Assembly (NCBI GenBank): GCA_007644065.1
Contig: VJWN01000030.1
Location: 62,001 to 126,000, forward strand
Reading direction: 5' to 3'
From: Margaritispora aquatica
Taxonomy: Eukaryota; Ascomycota; Leotiomycetes; Helotiales; Discinellaceae
Length of the DNA stretch: 64,000 nt
Shown here piece by piece: positions 22,970-33,888 of the stretch; within the stretch, counting starts at the first letter, position 1; every line of letters begins with the position of its first letter. The notes under the pieces were generated by a model. The model had not been told where the DNA came from, ran no database searches, and worked only from the letters and a program-made list of their open reading frames with translations. A program made the position numbers and the translations under genes.

Positions 22970-24929
22970 TCACCTCTGCAAATTCCCAGCTGGTAATTCC
23001 ACAGGAGGTGCATCATGAGTTACATATTCACCACTCCCATTCTTCTTCCGATCCCTCGAATCAGGTAGTTCCGAAACAACCAGATTATCAGCATACTTCT
23101 CATACACAGGCGCACTAGCTCCATTTGCCTCATACAAGGGATTACTGTCCAGTATCGCAGTATTGGAGTTACCGCCATCGAGCATCGCTTTTGCTTCCTT
23201 CTTTCTCCTCTCCCGACGAAGGAAGAACAGCGCAAGTCCGAGAATCGCAGCGATTGCAGCAAGACCAGCGATCACACCACCTGCTATGGCGCCGACTGAC
23301 GTCCGTTTCTTAGTGGACGCAGACGAGGATGATGGTGTCGAAGTTAAGGAAGTGCTGGATGGGGTGTTGTTACCTGCTGAGGAGTTTGTCCCGTTCATTG
23401 AGGGAGGATAAAAGAGTGCTTTGAGAGCTGGACTTGCGAATCCAGCTACGGGTGCACCGATTGTGGCTCCTCCATTGATCCTGCAAATTCTTAGTACCAA
23501 GTGATCCAAGGAAATAAGACAACTTACGTTCCACCGAGCACAGTCACTACGCTTGTGGGAACAGCATATGGCGCAGCATCAACTCTATATGTGCTTCCCC
23601 AAGTGATAGCCGAGAGATCCATGACACCTACACCGGCTGTATGCCAATCACATCCTGAAGTGATATTTGATGTATCTGAACCTCCCACGGTGATCATTTG
23701 GCGCTGACCGATCACATGGCAAGTATGTGAGTATCGAGGCGAATAGCCTTTGTAAACCTGGATCCATTGAAACGACGGTAAACTAAGCACCCACACTTCA
23801 TCATAGTAAGTGCTCACTCCATCTCGTCCTCCATACAGGTAAAGATTGTAGCTAGAATTGTCTGGCGCTGTGCCGAGAACGAGGCATGCATCAATTCGGG
23901 GACTGGGTGCGACACCCGAGGTTTGTTGCTTATACCAGACACCATTGGGGGTGCTGGCATTGTTTAAAGAAGCTACATCGAAGATGTGAACCGTGGAGAA
24001 GGTCACTAAGTCTCCTAAACAACTACATTAGTATGTTGCAAGAGTCACTACCAAGCTCACTTTACCTTTCCAGTTATGTGTCAAATCCGATGTAGGCTTC
24101 TCTCCACCACCCATGAGCACAATGATGCCATCTGAGCCTAACAAAGGTACATGTATCATTGAACCTCTCACTCTCGCCTTCTCACTCACAGCTGTCGTCG
24201 ATAAATTTCTTGCCGTCTGGTTGTTCAAATCTAAAACAACCATTCCCGTCAGGAATCGTGATGTGTCTGCTATCACAACTGTCTCAGCCGAACTGCCATT
24301 ATCCTGCATGCCATTGAACCAGAACGCCAATCCTTTCCCTGGTACGGACGTCGTTGCTCCTGATGCTGGTTTCTGGATGTTGTACTTGGACATATCGTAT
24401 GCAGTCCAAGTGTTGTTCTGGCTATCGTAAGACCATAATGAGTTTGCACCTGGCTGTGGGAGTTCCCAACCTGTGAAGGTGATGTTGTCTTGCGCAGTGG
24501 TACCACCAAAAAGCCAGAACTTATAAGGATTTGAGGAGTCAGGATACAGTGCTCCTCGCGACCAATCCGGTACGGAAAGTTTGCCAGTTGAATCTTGGAG
24601 TTTGGCGATTTCGCTTTGAGGGAAGTTGGACTTCCAATCCCATGATTGGGAGACATTGACTGTGATGAGGAATTGATCTACTATCGTCAAATTTTGGAAC
24701 TCAGATACCCGAGGGGTTCCATACTATTTCCTAAGGTCCGAGGAGAGATTTGAGTAAAGTTCTCATTGTACGTCACGAAGACTTCCCTCCCACCATCAAC
24801 ATAAAGCATGCCATTTATGACAGTCGACTGATGATCCAGCCTCCTACACAGGTTTGCTATTGGATCAAACTGCGCCTTCACGGTATATGGAGCAGCTGCC
24901 AGCAGCAGGGAAAAGGCGTTGAAAAGCAT
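22970..24929 (-). CDS. Kelch-repeat extracellular single-pass membrane protein
   Basis: CDS is the complement of 22970-23480, 23528-24014, 24066-24680 and 24725-24929, 605 aa. The start at 24929 (MLFNAFSLLLAAAPYTVKAQ) gives a clean signal peptide; an upstream in-frame Met exists but would blur it. The ectodomain to about 440 has kelch-like blades (FWLFGGTTAQDN; IIVLMGGGEKP; YNLYLYGGRDGVSTYYDEVW; MITVGGSDTS), many N-glycosylation sites and a propeller-type repeat pattern. A Ser/Thr stalk (about 466-490) precedes the TM segment (about 498-523), then a basic LRRERRKKE and a cytoplasmic tail of ~80 residues. Such proteins are common in Pezizomycotina; some kelch proteins mark cell ends or polarity, but a role here is not shown. 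Introns are 44-51 nt. Confidence 0.85.
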
Positions 24930-26892
24930 TTTAAAATACAGCAACAAAACAGATGGCACCGTGTAGAAGAACGACAGTCACGAAAAGGAAGAAGACAAAC
25001 GTAAGAACAAAGGTAAGAATCACGGCGGCAGACAATATCTCACGACGGGAACACACTGGTGAAGATCACTCATTGCTGACGGCAAATCTCCACATTGGGG
25101 GCTTGATCAAGCGGTTCATCCAAATCAAGGAGATTCTCTGTCTTGGCACCAGGGACACCTTTTGAACAGTGGCTGTCATAGCCCCCAAACCAGACTTTGG
25201 TTGGACATAAAGCAGTCTTTTCACAGCAAATAGTCCGTGGTGAGAAATACAGCAATATGAAAAAGAACGAGGTACTCCTTAGCTCCTTGCGATTGGCAAC
25301 TTCTTGTCAGATAATTGGAGACTCTAACCTGAAGAAGAAAAAGGTCATGGTGTGCACACCCCTCGCTGGCAACTATTTGTGTGAATTTCAGGCATGTTAA
25401 ACGCTCTGTTCACACTTTAATTTTTGTTTCGGTGTGCCTCTGAAAAAGATATTTAAGGCTGAAACCAAAAGGAGAGACGAAATCCAATCTGTGATGCTGT
25501 GGAACGGTAACACCTGAAAAGTTGTCACGAAGCTGCTGCTGTTGTCCGAAAAGTCTAGAACGAGAAACGCGCTCACATTTGAAGTACTGTAAAAATGATA
25601 TTGCTAAACTCAAGAATTATAACACAGCGTTGTAAATCGAAGATGGCAACTATACGTTATGTAATTGCGAGAGAGGATGATGATGAGGATGTTGTTTGTG
25701 GTGATGTGTATTTTGCGGCTGAGAGTTTCCTGTTTCAAATAGACCCTTGATGCACCAAACCCAAAGTGGCTATGCGAGTAAGGTATGGTTTCTTACCTCA
25801 GCCCAGCCAGCAATATTATGCGATATGCTGTTGCTTAGTAAATAAAGGTAGATATTGAAATTTTCAAATCCCGAAATCTCAAAGGCCCTTCCGGACATAA
25901 CATAATCAAACACTTTTCGGCAACTGGCATGTTTCAATTCAATTCAGTGCCGAATTGTAGACAAATTCGGCTCACAAATTGACGAGTAGGGGAGGCGAGA
26001 AGAAGAAGCGAAATCTACCACTGCGGAAGATATTTAACAAGAGCAATGTGCCCGACGGCCATGACTCAAAGGCGTATGCAAAGTGAAGCATAGAAATATT
26101 GCGCATTGTGACAATAAATATCTCTCTAGCGTCAGATACGCTCGAAGGCAGGAGAAGGGAGAAGAAAGCATGACTTCAACTCCGCCATTCTAACAAAGTA
26201 CACAAACTTATCCGCTCGAAGAGATTCAAAGCCATTGCAATTCCAAGATGCACCTAACCAAGCAAACCTCCTCAAATCTCTCTCTCTTCACTTTTGAACC
26301 CAAAAATAAACATACACCAGTAAGCATTGCCGTCTCAACCACGAACTAGCTTTAGTCTGCCAAGAGGACCAAAAGTCTCGCCTGCAAGTCACAGCAAGAC
26401 GAGGCTTGCTAATGCAGCTAATGACTAACTTGCGAAGATCTCGAGTTGTAAACCTTGATTCTGGCTATCATGCATAAGGTTTATGCATACTTTATGTAGC
26501 TCGATTGAGATGCATGATGTGGTGTGCAGTGGGTGGCATGTGAATGTGAAAATTCTAATGCCCCCTTCATTAAACGTTGCAGGATATCTTATTGTACGGG
26601 TGCACTATGAAATGGGATAAAGTCAAGACAAACCGAAATTGAAATGCGAGAAATAGGAGTTGAGAGTGAGAACTGACATCTAAGATACAGTCTTATTCTG
26701 CGCTGTTTGCAGGTAACTATATACAAGAGCTTGATGCTAGATCATGATTCCTAAACAATGTTTGATTCGATCTGTGCCCGAGCCGTTTGGTCCTTGTCAT
26801 TACCATCTTCCATGCCATCGTTCAAGCTTTCACTTTTCATTACGTACCCTCAACACCATTTAACATCACACCTCATCATTGTAGATTCGATT
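24930..26892. other. Gene-free interval
   Basis: This 1.96-kb region lies between the kelch gene promoter side and the 3' end of the PIR gene. Several short open frames (all under 90 codons) were examined and none has coding features. No repeat or RNA gene is seen. Confidence 0.4.
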
Positions 26893-28043
26893 TTACAAGA
26901 AGAGCATGGCGACTAAGCCGATGACGGCGGCTGAGAAAGCACCACCAGTGCTGTGGCTGACGGCAGCACCAGTGTACATGATGGGAGTGGTGGTAGCATT
27001 GCGGGATGCTGTGGCAGTGGCCTGGATCTGCCCGTCGCTAATTTGGGAGCTTGAAAAGAGTCAGTTATGTACCACCGATATAGAATATCAAAACTTACAC
27101 GACTGGGCGAGAGGTGGTGGTAGGTCTAGCAGTACCAGTTGCTTGAATTTGTCCTGTAGAGTATGTTAGTTGAGATTCCTATGCTAAATGTATGTATGCT
27201 TACCATCGCTTATCTGGGAAACAACCGGTCTCACAGTTGTGACTTGAATCTGTCCATCAGAGATCTGGGACACAACTGGTGTGCTAGTAGGCCTCTGAAC
27301 CTGTCCATCGCTGATCTGAGACACTACTGGTCTAATTGTTGTGGCTTGGATCTGTCCGTCGGTAATCTGGGAGACGACCGGTGTGCTGGTAGGTCTTTGA
27401 ACCTGGCCATCAGTGATCTGTGAAATAGGAGGACGGATAGTGGTGGCTTGTGGCTGTCCATCACTCGTCTGGGAGACACCACCTGTGGCACTTGATCCAG
27501 AGCAGGCAACTCTGTCGAGGTGGACAGGCACACACTGTGGTGCCCACTTTCGATCATACAGATTTGAGAATCCACCAGTGTAGCATGAGTAGAAGATGGC
27601 AGATGGGCCAAGGGCAAGAGAGCCGTTGCCTAAGACTGAGAATCCCGCAGTGTAGATGGCCCCAGCTTGTGGAGGTGCATCGAATTGGAATTGGTAGTTC
27701 GATGCGATGTATCCAGTACGTCTTTGAGAATCGGTTAAAACACCGTTGGTGAGTGAGACAGTGAGGGTGCCTGCTTGGTTACAAGCCTGTCGCTGAAAGA
27801 TTGTTAGCAAGTTAAGCAGCAGTGGAAAAGAAGTTGAATTACCTTCTCGAGATCACGCTTAGCTGCAGATGTTGTAACATTGACAACAGTGAGCTGGAAT
27901 TGACCGGGGTAACTGGTCTGGGCAGTTGGTGGTGCTGATCCAGTTGGTGAGATTGGTGCAACAACTTCACCACTTCCACCAGTTGCCTGAGGAAGGGCAT
28001 AGGCGACAGCAGCTAGAGCAGCGAGAGCGAATGTGGTTTGCAT
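26893..28043 (-). CDS. PIR-repeat cell wall protein with GPI-like tail
   Basis: CDS is the complement of 26893-27049, 27099-27153, 27204-27792 and 27843-28043, 333 aa. Residues 1-~19 (MQTTFALAALAAVAYALPQ) form a signal peptide. A Cys-containing N-terminal domain (CNQAGTLTVSLTNGVL; FYSCYTGGFSNLYD; WAPQCVPVHL) resembles the conserved domain that in yeast PIR proteins sits at the C-terminus. It is followed by seven PIR-type repeats of the form SQ[IT]xDGQ[PVI]Q with Thr/Pro-rich spacers. In PIR proteins the repeat Gln can form an alkali-labile ester to beta-1,3-glucan. The C-terminus (FSAAVIGLVAMLFL) is hydrophobic and resembles a GPI signal. The order (Cys domain first, repeats after) and the GPI-like tail are unlike yeast Pir1-4. 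Two of the three introns cut the repeats. Confidence 0.85.
27025..27475 (-). repeat. Seven PIR-type coding repeats
   Basis: Seven repeats of S-Q-[IT]-[ST]-D-G-Q-[PVI]-Q are spaced about 18-20 residues apart with alternating spacers ATTIRP and RPTSTP. The alternation suggests duplication of a two-repeat unit. Introns at 27050-27098 and 27154-27203 interrupt the last two repeats. Confidence 0.8.
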
Positions 28044-28132
28044 ATTTACGAGCGAATGTGTGATAGACAAGACTGTGGAATAGATGGATGGTTGTGTTGG
28101 AGAGGGTGTGGAAGCGGAGATGACAGAGAAAG

Positions 28133-28142
28133 ACTATATATC
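28133..28142 (-). promoter_or_regulatory. TATA box of the PIR gene
   Basis: The minus strand reads GATATATAG about 95 bp before the start codon at 28043. Confidence 0.45.
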
Positions 28143-30001
28143 ATACGACGACACTAATGAGATGAATTTCGGTGAAATCGGGAGGCAGGCCAACCTTCGC
28201 ATGCACTTGTTGACTAGACTACGGCACATAAGACGCTACTGCTCTGCAAACCATCTCTTGGTTTCCATATTTCACCACTTCACCACTTCGCTTCCTGAAG
28301 GCGGGCAAATTCTAGGTGGTTGGAAGATGCGCCAAATAGGTAGCTCTGTTGATCGAAATCTTCAGCCTAGAAAGCGAAATGTAGCGCAAACTAGCCAATA
28401 TCTGTATTCTATGTGCCAATTAGATGACAGCTTCATCTCCCTTTTACCGTGATTGACTCGATGACTTACACATTCCCAGAAACGTTGATGACGATCTGTA
28501 CGAGTTCTTGTTTTGTTCAAGGGCATTCAAGCGTCTCGGGTGTCTGAGCGGAAACCCTATTTGAGGTTCTCAGTGGCTGGCTAGTGAGAAGAACTAATGC
28601 TCGGGAGTGAGCTTGTCCAGACACTAGTGCAGCTGAATATGTCGCTGGAACCAAAGGGGCATAGAACGACCAGCGATATGCGGGGACTTGTTGCCACAAG
28701 CTCCCATCAATACGAAGTACATATCGATAGTAATAAGCTTTGAGGCGAGTGTTGAATATAATTTCTGCGGAGCTCCCCAAGTAGCTGGAACGAGAGCGAT
28801 GCCGTCGTGAACTCTATTTGACAATTCATGAGGCTGGATCAGCTACTTGCTGAAAGTATCATGACATCCCAAGCTCTGCACGCGGGATATCTCATAGCCA
28901 CTCTTTGTCTGGAAGCATCTATTGTACAAACCTGTCGAAGTGTCGAAGCACTTGTCCTTGGGACTCGGACACCTGGAAATCGCCCTATGTTTACGAGGAA
29001 CTAAAGTGACACTCATTAAACCGCACGAGGAGAATTGCATCCAGGATGGCTGGGGGCGATGGAGTCGGAAGTGAAATGCGGCATTGCGTTACTACAAAGT
29101 GAAGAGGAGGTTGATTTTAGCTTTCCACAATTTCTAGTGGGGTTGACATGACGATCATCGACGTCACCTGATCCGAGAGTCCAGAGACAAAACTACGATC
29201 TTGGCTCTTTGTTCTTGTTTGAGGGTGTCAAGCTCCACCAGGTCCGTGATAAGATCCATAAGTATGATATTATTTGTGGGGTGAGAGCGGAGTATGCGTC
29301 TGTCTCCCCTCACGCCATATCTCGCTTGTTATGAGGAGCTATTCTGTCGTCATCGGTTGCCACGATATATATACCTCACAGCACTGGCAAAGTTTGCAAG
29401 CAAGATCTGGAAGAAAGAAATGTGCTGCTTGCATGCGTCTTCTGTGCTGAACATTACTTCAGCATAAAGTTTATTCTGCCATATATCCATGATTATAATC
29501 AGCTCTGCCGTTGAGGCGCGTTTGTCGAATATCGTCCACTCGTTTCCAAGGCATAATTGGAAGAAAAGAATGATCCACCATATTAATTTTGGAGTCATTG
29601 CCCAATTAAATCGAGATTTTAGTCTTTCGAATGCAAAATGAAGGTGTGATCGTATTCAGCATGCATCTTGACATTGTCTGATGGCGGGGTAGTGCATTAG
29701 GGTGAACCCTTCCAGTTGAAGATCCTCAGTCGATTGCGTTGCGCTCCAAGAATTCGGGTCGCGAAGTACGCACTGCATGCATCAAAATCGTCACATTGCT
29801 TGAATCCTGCGGCTGATTGAGGGTGCAGGAACCATGCTTAACTGATGCTGTGTCAAACACGGAGGCATCTCCTAACCATATATGTGAGAATCTTGACACC
29901 CAGTCTTCTTTAGGCCAGGAGGCTGAAATTCCGTCTGTTTTGAGATTTATATAGGCACATTTGTAGTTTGATCTCTTTCCGTTTGCGACGTTCGTTAAAT
30001 T

Positions 30002-30013
30002 GGGGGGGGGGGG
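30002..30013 (+). repeat. Homopolymer G(12)
   Basis: There are twelve consecutive G on the plus strand within an AT-rich surrounding. This may be length-variable or a sequencing-sensitive site. Confidence 0.9.
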
Positions 30014-30910
30014 TTACAATTTTGGAGCTTTAGCTATGAAAAGAAACCTAAAACGTGTTTTTAAATTAACGAAATATGAACATAATTGTGCTAATAATTG
30101 AACAGTAAACGCAAACCTGGCACGACTGCGTGATTTGAATTGTTGAATAGAAATGCCTAAGAAAGAACCTTGACTGGAGGTATCCAGGCATCAATATATA
30201 CTTGCGACACCCTCTCGTTGGCTCGAAGCATCTGTCATTCCGAAGAAATAAAAATACCCGGAAAACTGCTTTAGGTCGCTTTTTCTATAGCTCGCTTGTA
30301 CTCTTTGGAGGTTTTTAAGAGCTCCGAGACACAGTCCCAAAATTTCTCAGATGTGACGACTCGTTGAACTTGGTTGGTACTTACATTGCGATCATGAAAT
30401 GTTTCATGCGGTTGTACATGCCCAGCCATGACTCTGGCCCAGTCCGATCGAAACTGCATATGGTAGGATCGCAACGCACGAGAAGTTGAATGTCTACCTG
30501 TATTACTGTGTACAAATAGAGATCGAGAGACTAGATTCACGCGGTACACCAATTTTCAAAGAGACGTGGATCAAGCGAGCTCATTATCTTTCAAGCGAAT
30601 ACTGTACCGTTGGGAATGGATTTAATCTATATCGAATTTAGCGGATGGTATTGCACAGCTATGATTGACTTTTCTTTAATTCTGTTATTATTGGAAGGTT
30701 CATCAGTTGAGAAAAGCGCTATCGTACTTTCTTCGATTTATGGCAGCGTTCTCAATTCGTTCCTTCTAAGTCTGCATCATCCGCTCGAACAATTCCATGT
30801 TCCTTTTTTTTCTCAAACTTATAACGCTTTCTTCATCATTCTCTTCAACTAACAACCAGTAAAGTCATCATTCAAAGCAATTCATACAACCACTTATATC
30901 ATCACCAACT

Positions 30911-31956
30911 ATGGCCCACGCAAGTCTCAAAGTCAAGGAAGAACCCGTTGATTCCCTCTCTTTCAAGAATCTTAAAATAGACCCTACACCCAACTCAGTT
31001 CAGAGCGGTCCTGAGAACATCCAGGCCAAGACCAGAAAACTTCTTGGTTCCTCTCACAGCACTCACCGTTCAAGCCTCTCGGATTTAGAATACCAAGAAC
31101 CAATTTACAATGAGATTGAGCGACGCCGACGCTCTCGAAGTTTAGCACCGTGCCCTCAATCACCGGTTCTGGGAAAACCTACTTGGGAGAAAGATTTCGT
31201 TCAAGATGATGCTTTCTGCCCTGTCTTCGGACAACCATCTTATGGAAGCATCGAAAAGAAGGAGCGCAATCCATCCATGTTTAGAAAGTCTGCCCCCGTC
31301 ACTGAAATAGCCAGTGATAGATTTTTGAAAAGAATTGCCCGATTTCAGAAGGAAAAGCTGGCCTCTGGTGCGAAGATGACACCTGCCGCTGAAACTAAAG
31401 CATTACAGCCAATTCTTCCTATCGACAGGACCGAGAAACTGCCATCTAGCTCGCACACCTCTCCAAAACGCCCCAGAAGACAATTATTTCGTCGAACGAA
31501 TAGGCTCTTCGATCAATCGACCCCCTCAAAGTGGTCGCAGAGAAAGTACAAGGGAAATTCTCCAGCAGACATCAACATTGTCATCAGTCGCACCCCACAA
31601 AACAGAGGCAAGAAGATTAAATTAGGCGAACACGGTGGGATAAACATTACACTTAGCAATGTATAATACCGTTCTTTTTTATTATTTTTCTTTTAGCAGT
31701 TTGAGTGCTAATATTAGTTCAGAACAATGATAAGAGCAGAAGTCCACCGAAACGGCGAGGACTACGACGTGGTACTCGCGAAACCTTCGACCGTCACGCC
31801 CTGTCTACTCGAACTGAAGATGATCAAAGAGGATACATGGCTTGTGACGAGGGACACTCAGAGGATGACAAGGAAAATTTCAACAGTGAAATTTCGGCAA
31901 GACCCGAACTTGCTGAAGGCGAGTCCCTCTGGGACTTCATTGCTGCTGCTTACTAG
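30911..31956 (+). CDS. Unknown basic, probably nuclear protein
   Basis: CDS joins 30911-31660 and 31723-31956, 327 aa. The 62-nt intron (gtataa...gtgctaatattagttcag) is supported by a branch-like gctaat and by fusion of two open frames in phase. No family is recognised. The protein is basic and Ser/Pro-rich, with a perfect SUMO-type site near the N-terminus (LKVKEEPVD), basic patches (ERRRRSRS, SPKRPRRQLFRRTNRL, SPPKRRGLRRG) suggesting nuclear localisation, and several S/T-P sites. The acidic C-terminal part contains a KEN sequence (DDKENFN), a possible APC/C degron, and ends LWDFIAAAY. A chromatin or cell-cycle role would fit but is inference only. Confidence 0.65.
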
Positions 31957-32377
31957 CTCGCTCACGCCAGAGCTTGTGTAAGTAACTGGATGGTTCAAGG
32001 AAAGCACACGTACTATGTTACAGTGATGGAGTCGCTTGGAACTGAAGGAGACGTGTGCGCATCATTGGACTTGGATATTGATATCATAGGTGTGCCGCTT
32101 AGATTATTACACGAGGCATTAAGGAGGAATGTCAGCATTGGGAAGAATCTTCCTAACTTTGTATTACATAACGAAGGTCGAGTGCAAAGATTATGAACAA
32201 TAAAACAAGCATAATGCATTGGATTGCAAGCTCCCGTGTACTCATTAATTCCTCCTTGGACGATTCTCAGATTCTGTTGCCGTACTAACACAAAACAAAC
32301 ACATCATTTCTGTCATAACCATTATTCAGCACCACCTGTCTCGTCATGTCATATTTTTCAATTCGCGACCCATTCCA
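31957..32377. other. Intergenic, convergent 3' ends
   Basis: This 0.42-kb stretch lies between two converging genes. No supported gene is present. Confidence 0.4.
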
Positions 32378-33888
32378 TCAAAGCACGAACATAGCTACTC
32401 CCAAAACTCCACTCAGCACAGCCCATCCTCCAATGACCCACGATCCCGTCCTCAAGCCTTCGAATCCCCTGGCGTCGCTCTGCTGGCTACTGCTAGCGCT
32501 TCCAGTAGTGACTCCAGTCGATTGAACGGGTACTGATGATTGCGAGCGTGATGTTGTGCTGCTGCTTGTTGATGATGACTTGGTGGATGACTGGGTGTCA
32601 GAGGTGGACGGAGTGGATGATGGAGTCGAGGTAACTGTGGGTGGTGGTGGGAGAAGGGCGGCTGACGGAGTGATTTGCGCGATGGTGGAGGAGGATGCTA
32701 TGTAGCTGTCTGAGTGGGGAGTTAGCTCATGCTTTGGTGGGATTTGGGCAGGTTTTGATGAAGTGATTGAGGGGATGGTGTTTTAGGGATTAGGATAGTG
32801 TGGGGAGGTAAAGACGAAAATTCAATAACGCCGTAATGACTTACTGAAGGCTGATAGAGAGTCTGTCTCGTAGATTGAGATTGTGGTTGTGGTTGTTATT
32901 TGTGTGGATGCTGTGCGTGTTTGTAATCTGGACGAAGAGCTCATTAGCGAATTGAAATCGACGAGGATATTTCAAATTGGGGGTTCAAACAAGTGTAAGG
33001 CTTGCTTGGAGGTATTGAATGCCAAAGCTATGAGCTTGTGAAGATCGCGGATGACGAGCCATCTAAGCAAGTATACCTGTATGAGAGGAAACGGCCAGCA
33101 CTTACGTCCAGTAATATGAGTAGTAATACCACGTAATGGTGTAGTAGTACCAGATGTAAACGACTGCTGGCTTAATCTGTGAGGCATTAGATTTCGATAC
33201 TGTCTGATGCACAACCCAACATGACATATGAACTCACTGTAGTTGTTGTCCTCGCCGTGGTAACTGGCGCAATTGCCGTTGTCGTTACCGCAGCTCTTGT
33301 AGTCGATGAAATGGTGACAGTTCCTGAAACATATGCCGTGCAGAGGTAGTTTGTGCAGCACTTTATCGCGCCTGAAACCAGGACACACTGATTACCTGCT
33401 GGACACCACTTTCCATAGCCATAACAGCATTGACCACCAGCATCAGCACATCCTTCGGTACCGCAGCACTTCTCGCCCACATCGCAGGAGTATGTGACGC
33501 AGCATGCGCCACCTACCTTTGCGCAACCAGAAGAGCCGCAGCATGAGTATCCGGGCTTGCAGCAGGTGCTGGGACAGCAACTATCGCCTGTGGGACAGCA
33601 GTATGATGATGTTACTGAATGATTAAATTAGTTGACGTTCTGACGAGACGATATTGAGAGGCACATACAGCAAGGTGAGTAGCCTGCATCTCTGCAGGTG
33701 GCACGTTTGCCCATCCATGAGGAGATGAGATCTCGTCCGTTAAGTGGCATAGCACCTACCGCAGCTCCATTTTCTTGCTTGGTTGTATCCTGGCCATCTG
33801 GAGCCTCAAAGTCCTCTCGAGCGATGATTGTAGCAAACGCGAGAGTGGCAAACAGTGACACGGAAACGAGCGTGTTAGTGAAACGCAT
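32378..33888 (-). CDS. Cys-rich secreted, GPI-like anchored protein with Tyr/Trp segment
   Basis: CDS is the complement of 32378-32709, 32845-32927, 33106-33176, 33238-33614 and 33669-33888, 360 aa. The start MRFTNTLVSVSLFATLAFAT is a signal peptide. A pro-region of ~45 residues ends in a dibasic GKR, followed by a domain of about 115 residues holding 24 cysteines, eight of them as CC pairs (SYCCPTGDSCC, YSCCGSSGC, GEKCCGTEGC, GGQCC). The spacing recalls granulin-like or chitin-binding knots without matching either exactly. A Thr-rich linker leads to an aromatic block WYYYTITWYYYSYYW (208-222) encoded by its own 71-nt exon. A Ser/Thr/Pro stalk and a hydrophobic C-terminus (VLSGVLGVAMFVL) follow, consistent with GPI anchoring. 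Introns are 54, 61, 178 and 135 nt; the last two are longer than usual, so an extra exon there is possible. A surface role is inferred. Confidence 0.75.

Larger units (their letters stand above)
28044..30910. other. Large gene-poor interval (2.9 kb)
   Basis: Divergent promoters flank this interval (PIR gene leftwards, unknown nuclear-type gene rightwards). A 122-codon open frame at 28084-28452 and a 93-codon minus-strand frame at 30271-30552 were judged unsupported. A run of 12 G lies at 30002-30013. Nothing else is recognised. Confidence 0.4.

Noticed and set aside
28084..28452. 122-codon plus-strand frame beside the PIR start
   Set aside because: Starts at a non-conserved Met within the PIR promoter, overlapping its TATA box; no features.
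30271..30552. 93-codon minus-strand frame
   Set aside because: Opens at GTG, has an internal gtaagt without usable acceptor; no family resemblance.
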